Origin: Rickettsiales bacterium
GTDB lineage: Bacteria; Pseudomonadota; Alphaproteobacteria; Rickettsiales; UBA1997
NCBI GenBank assembly: GCA_947441875.1
Contig: CANEUR010000003.1
Span: 1-16,638, forward strand
Direction: 5' to 3'
Length of the DNA stretch: 16,638 nt
The notes under the pieces were generated by a model, which had not been told where the DNA came from, did no database searches, and worked only from the letters and a program-made list of their open reading frames with translations. The position numbers and the translations under genes are program-made. Shown piece by piece: positions 14,487 to 16,638 of this stretch (position 1 is its first letter; each line of letters starts with the position of its first letter).

Positions 14487-14939
14487 ATGATACAACTAGA
14501 TGCGGTAAAATTTAAAACTCAACTACCAACAAAAGCTAAAATTATAGCTCTTGATTTAGGTAGAAAAAAAATTGGCATTGCCACCACCGATGCCGATAGA
14601 ATATTTGCAATACCTAAAACCATTATTGCTCGCAAAAGCAACATAATTGATTTTAACAAAATAATTTCAATTATGCAAGAAAATAATATTGTTGCTGTAA
14701 TTTGTGGCTTACCGCTAATGCCAAATGGCGATTATGGCGAAATGGCTAATTTTGCTGTGCGATTTGCCACGCATTTTGAAAATTATTATACACAGCAAAC
14801 TAAACTAAAGATTGATATTTTAATGTTTGATGAAAGGCTTTCAAGCTTTTCTGCTCGAAATATAGTAGGAAAAAAATCTCAAGAATACGATGACATTTCG
14901 GCAAGCTTGATTTTACAACATTTTTTAACAGAGTATTAA
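14487..14939 (+). CDS. ruvX: Holliday junction resolvase-like RNase RuvX (YqgF)
   Basis: 150 residues, slightly longer than the usual 135-145. RuvX/YqgF has an RNase H-like fold and is implicated in processing the 5' end of pre-16S rRNA; the older assignment was a putative Holliday-junction resolvase. Seen: the first strand IIALDLGRKKIGIATTD with catalytic D23, VICGLPLMPNGDYG (71-84), DILMFDERLSSFSA (110-123) with the conserved D-E-R, and YDDISASLILQHFL (134-147) with the final acidic residues. ATG at 14487 is chosen; an earlier in-frame ATG at 14463 lies inside gatC and adds eight unconserved residues. It abuts the gatC start (CATATG at 14484-14489), so its promoter must lie within gatC or it is leaderless. 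It is the only gene in its unit and converges on tRNA-Leu. Confidence 0.92.
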   Translation: MIQLDAVKFKTQLPTKAKIIALDLGRKKIGIATTDADRIFAIPKTIIARKSNIIDFNKIISIMQENNIVAVICGLPLMPNGDYGEMANFAVRFATHFENYYTQQTKLKIDILMFDERLSSFSARNIVGKKSQEYDDISASLILQHFLTEY

Positions 14940-14981
14940 GCCACAAAACATTTTTAAGAAATTAAACAACAAGAAAAACTT

Positions 14982-15070
14982 TGGTGCCTCTGGTCAGACT
15001 CGAACTGACACATCTGCAATTAGATAATAGATTTTGAGTCTATCGCGTCTACCAATTTCACCACAGAGGC
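14982..15070 (-). tRNA. tRNA-Leu(CAA)
   Basis: On the minus strand the 5' acceptor GCCTCTG pairs fully with CAGAGGC, followed by discriminator A and an encoded CCA (14982-14984). The D-arm has GGTAGACGC. The anticodon stem ATAGA/TCTAT encloses the loop CTCAAAA, giving anticodon CAA, which reads UUG leucine codons. A long variable arm (ATCT, loop, AGAT) marks a class II tRNA, and the T-arm has GTTCGAGTC. Length is 89 nt with CCA. It lies alone between the convergent ruvX and the minus-strand nth; the 30-bp repeat begins 30 nt upstream of its 5' end. No clear terminator follows. Confidence 0.97.
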
Positions 15071-15100
15071 ATATCAAGATTTTTATCAAGAATAATTTTA

Positions 15101-15130
15101 GGGACTGTTGCATCACTAATTTATTTTAAT
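15101..15130. repeat. 30-bp repeat, copy 1 (IS-end-like)
   Basis: GGGACTGTTGCATCACTAAT followed by TTATTTTAAT. It matches 16567-16596 at 28 of 30 positions in the same orientation. It begins 30 nt upstream of tRNA-Leu (minus strand). Its core TGTTGCATCACT recurs as the complement at 6839-6850. The outer GGGACTGTTGCA resembles the terminal repeats of IS6-like or IS5-like insertion sequences, but no transposase is near. Confidence 0.7.
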
Positions 15131-15180
15131 GCACCAAATGTATTATTGTAATTATTTCTAAAAATAAAATCAATAACTAT

Positions 15181-15837
15181 TTAAATATTTTTTGATTTTA
15201 CAGCATTTAATTTTAAAGAACTTGGGCATAGATTTTGCAATATACATTGTAAACAATTTGGCTTAACTGCCTTGCAGATATATCGACCATGTAAAACCAG
15301 CCAATGATGGGCAAAAAGATGCCATTTTTTATCAATAACTTTTGGCAACTTCTCTTCTGTTTGTTTAACATTTTTGCTCTGCACCAAACCAAGCCTATTA
15401 CTTACCCGAAAAACATGGGTATCAACAGCAATGGTTGGCTGCTGAAATAAAGAATTTAACAGAACTTTTGCCGATTTACTGCCAATTCCAGGCAATAAAA
15501 CTAAATCATCATAATTATTTGGCAACTCGCCTTGATGCTTTTCTATTAGCACAGCACATAATGCCATAATATTTTTTGCTTTACTATTAAATAAACCAAT
15601 GCTTGCAATATATTTTTTTAAATTTTCCAAACCCAAGGCAAGCATTTTATCAGGATTATCAGCTACAACAAATAGTTGTTTGGTAGCTTTATTTACTCCA
15701 ACATCGGTACTTTGAGCAGAAAGTAAAACAGCAATTGCCAGTGTAAAATGATTATGATAATTTAATTCGATTTTTGGAGATGGTTTTTGCACTTGTAAAG
15801 CTGCAAAAATTGCATTGATTCTGTGTTTTTTTTGCAT
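15181..15837 (-). CDS. nth: Endonuclease III (DNA glycosylase/AP lyase)
   Basis: 218 residues, family-typical. Nth removes oxidised pyrimidines and nicks the resulting abasic site in base-excision repair. Seen: the N-terminal FTLAIAVLLSAQSTDVGVNK (31-50), the helix-hairpin-helix LPGIGSKSAKVLL (115-127) with the catalytic lysine K121, VDTHVFRVSNRLGL (138-151) with the catalytic aspartate D139, and the 4Fe-4S cluster C188-x6-C195-x2-C198-x5-C204. All catalytic and cluster residues are intact. It is on the minus strand 96 nt downstream of the peroxiredoxin gene and could be partly cotranscribed with it. Both serve oxidative-damage defence. No Shine-Dalgarno motif is visible. Confidence 0.96.
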   Translation of the reverse strand: MQKKHRINAIFAALQVQKPSPKIELNYHNHFTLAIAVLLSAQSTDVGVNKATKQLFVVADNPDKMLALGLENLKKYIASIGLFNSKAKNIMALCAVLIEKHQGELPNNYDDLVLLPGIGSKSAKVLLNSLFQQPTIAVDTHVFRVSNRLGLVQSKNVKQTEEKLPKVIDKKWHLFAHHWLVLHGRYICKAVKPNCLQCILQNLCPSSLKLNAVKSKNI

Positions 15838-15889
15838 AAGACAATAAAAAATGACTTTTGCTCTGCAAAATTATTAACATGGGACTAAT

Positions 15890-15916
15890 GCAAGAGGCTT
15901 ATTAAAAACCTCTTGC
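15890..15916 (-). terminator. Hairpin after the peroxiredoxin gene
   Basis: GCAAGAGG (15890-15897) and CCTCTTGC (15909-15916) form a perfect 8-bp stem with an 11-nt loop, 17 nt beyond the peroxiredoxin stop. The stem is GC-richer than its surroundings. No T-run follows on the minus strand (ATTAGTCCC), so it may be a weak terminator or an mRNA-stabilising or attenuating hairpin before nth. Confidence 0.5.
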
Positions 15917-15933
15917 CTTGAAAATAACTTTGT

Positions 15934-16536
15934 TTATAATCCATCGGCATTGTTAGCAAGATATTCAGCAACTCCGTTTGCATCGGCTTTCATGCCTTTT
16001 TTACCCTTGCTCCAACCAGCAGGACAAACTTCGCCATGCTCTTGGAAAAATTTAAGAGCATCTATCATGCGTAAAGTTTCATCGACATTTCGACCTAAAG
16101 GCAAATCGTTTACTAATTGATGCCTTACTATTCCTTGTTGATCGATTAAGAAAGTGCCTCTTAAAGCTACCGCATCACCAGTTAAAACATCGTAGTCTTT
16201 GGCTATTTTTTTGGTAAGATCAGAAACTAAAGGATATTGAATATTGCCAATACCACCTTTTTTTACTTCGGTGTTTTTCCAAGCCAAGTGGGTGTATTTT
16301 GAATCAACTGAAACACCAATAATTTCGGCACCTCTATCTTTAAAATCTTTTACTCTATTAGTAAAAGCGATAATTTCTGATGGGCAAACAAAAGTAAAAT
16401 CGAGAGGGTAAAAAAATAAAATACCAATTCTACCTTTGATGTAGGTGTGTAAATTAAATGTTTCGTTTATTTCATTGTTTGGCATTACTGCAGAAGCAGT
16501 AAAATCTGGAGCCATTTTACCTACCAATACTGACAT
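15934..16536 (-). CDS. Typical 2-Cys peroxiredoxin (AhpC/Prx1 family)
   Basis: 200 residues, normal for the family. It reduces H2O2, organic peroxides and peroxynitrite in the cytoplasm using a thiol reductant. The peroxidatic site is FFYPLDFTFVCPSE with P44, T48 and C51 (the P-x3-T-x2-C motif) and the catalytic arginine R126 in LRGTFLID. The resolving cysteine is C171 in GEVCPAGW. GGIG (94-97) corresponds to the GGLG motif linked to overoxidation sensitivity, but the C-terminal YF partner motif is not visible, so a robust, bacterial-type enzyme is likely. The tail ends soon after C171 (about 29 residues). The second copy of the 30-bp repeat begins 31 nt upstream of its ATG. No Shine-Dalgarno site and no convincing promoter was seen in the 102 nt available upstream. 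Confidence 0.95.
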   Translation of the reverse strand: MSVLVGKMAPDFTASAVMPNNEINETFNLHTYIKGRIGILFFYPLDFTFVCPSEIIAFTNRVKDFKDRGAEIIGVSVDSKYTHLAWKNTEVKKGGIGNIQYPLVSDLTKKIAKDYDVLTGDAVALRGTFLIDQQGIVRHQLVNDLPLGRNVDETLRMIDALKFFQEHGEVCPAGWSKGKKGMKADANGVAEYLANNADGL

Positions 16537-16566
16537 ATTGTAAAGAATTTGAATTAATAGAATAAT

Positions 16567-16596
16567 GAGACTGTTACATCACTAATTTATTTTAAT
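16567..16596. repeat. 30-bp repeat, copy 2 (IS-end-like)
   Basis: GAGACTGTTACATCACTAAT followed by TTATTTTAAT. It differs from 15101-15130 only at positions 2 and 10 (G to A in both) and has the same orientation. It stands 31 nt upstream of the peroxiredoxin ATG, nearly the same distance as copy 1 from tRNA-Leu. Flanking sequences beyond the 30 bp are not similar, apart from a shared ATTATTCT a few bases toward each gene. Confidence 0.7.
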
Positions 16597-16638
16597 TTTT
16601 TGCTATGTTTTCATGTTAAGAGATTTTACCTATTTTTA

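Noticed and set aside
16423..16443. Segment resembling the 27-bp repeat (ATACCAATTCTACCTTTGAT) in the peroxiredoxin gene
   Set aside because: It encodes the conserved strand K-G-R-I-G-I-L of the enzyme and matches only part of the repeat, so coincidence is more likely.
15101..16596. Composite transposon carrying nth and the peroxiredoxin gene
   Set aside because: The 30-bp repeats are in direct orientation, no transposase is present and both genes are ordinary housekeeping genes; only a remnant or regulatory reading is kept.
1..16638. Reassigned stop codon (TGA as Trp)
   Set aside because: TGA ends ribB and the cupredoxin gene at the expected places, and tryptophans in conserved motifs (for example RpoH AMWWI) use TGG.
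1..16638. CRISPR array, phage genes, toxin-antitoxin or defence system
   Set aside because: No regularly spaced repeats, nuclease or toxin-like genes were seen; every sizeable frame belongs to a recognised housekeeping, biosynthetic or envelope family.

Overview
This is a strongly AT-rich window (not counted, but clearly low in G+C). It is densely packed with bacterial housekeeping genes plus a few AT-rich gaps carrying repeats. The protein types point to an alphaproteobacterium: an RpoH with an alphaproteobacterial-looking RpoH box, a RibB with a degenerate GTP-cyclohydrolase II domain, a tRNA-dependent amidotransferase (GatB, GatC) and a short RNase E. The composition suggests a host-associated or otherwise streamlined lineage, such as a Rickettsiales or Holosporales relative. 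The exact taxon cannot be fixed from the sequence. Unlike most strict intracellular parasites it keeps histidine genes (hisA and the start of a probable hisN), biotin synthesis (bioF) and riboflavin synthesis (ribE, ribB). TGA is a stop codon and TGG encodes Trp, so the genetic code looks standard.

Layout. 1-5537, minus strand: a tight operon rne, gatB, membrane-anchored thioredoxin/NHL protein, start of hisN, with gaps of 3, 1 and 0 nt. A good sigma-70 type promoter lies upstream of rne. 5538-7035: AT-rich, gene-poor stretch holding one family-2 glycosyltransferase (minus) and one copy of a dispersed repeat. 7036-10489, plus strand: operon dsbA-like, rpoH, ribE, ribB(A), starting from a near-consensus promoter. 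10490-12610, plus strand: second promoter, then rpsF, rpsR, rplI and, 1 nt later, hisA. 12669-12782: a 114-bp inverted-repeat element lies between the convergent hisA and bioF and encodes the last seven codons and stop of bioF. 12759-14486, minus strand: operon gatC, cupredoxin, bioF. ruvX starts divergently, its ATG abutting the gatC ATG. 14982-15070, minus strand: tRNA-Leu(CAA) with encoded CCA. 15181-16536, minus strand: nth and a 2-Cys peroxiredoxin.

How the genes fit together. The window mixes translation and RNA turnover (rne, gatB/gatC, S6, S18, L9, tRNA-Leu, RuvX), stress and redox control (RpoH, DsbA-like protein, Trx-NHL protein, peroxiredoxin, Nth) and cofactor or amino-acid synthesis (riboflavin, biotin, histidine). 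Biosynthetic genes ride at the ends of housekeeping operons: hisN after gatB and the Trx-NHL gene, hisA after rplI, bioF after gatC, rib genes after rpoH. gatC and gatB are in separate operons and gatA is not in the window.

No transposase, phage, CRISPR or defence system was found. The least explained structures are two families of short repeats: a roughly 27-bp motif at 6812-6838, 12667-12693 and 12758-12784, and a 30-bp motif at 15101-15130 and 16567-16596. They share a 12-mer and may be mobile-element (MITE or IS-end) remnants or regulatory elements.
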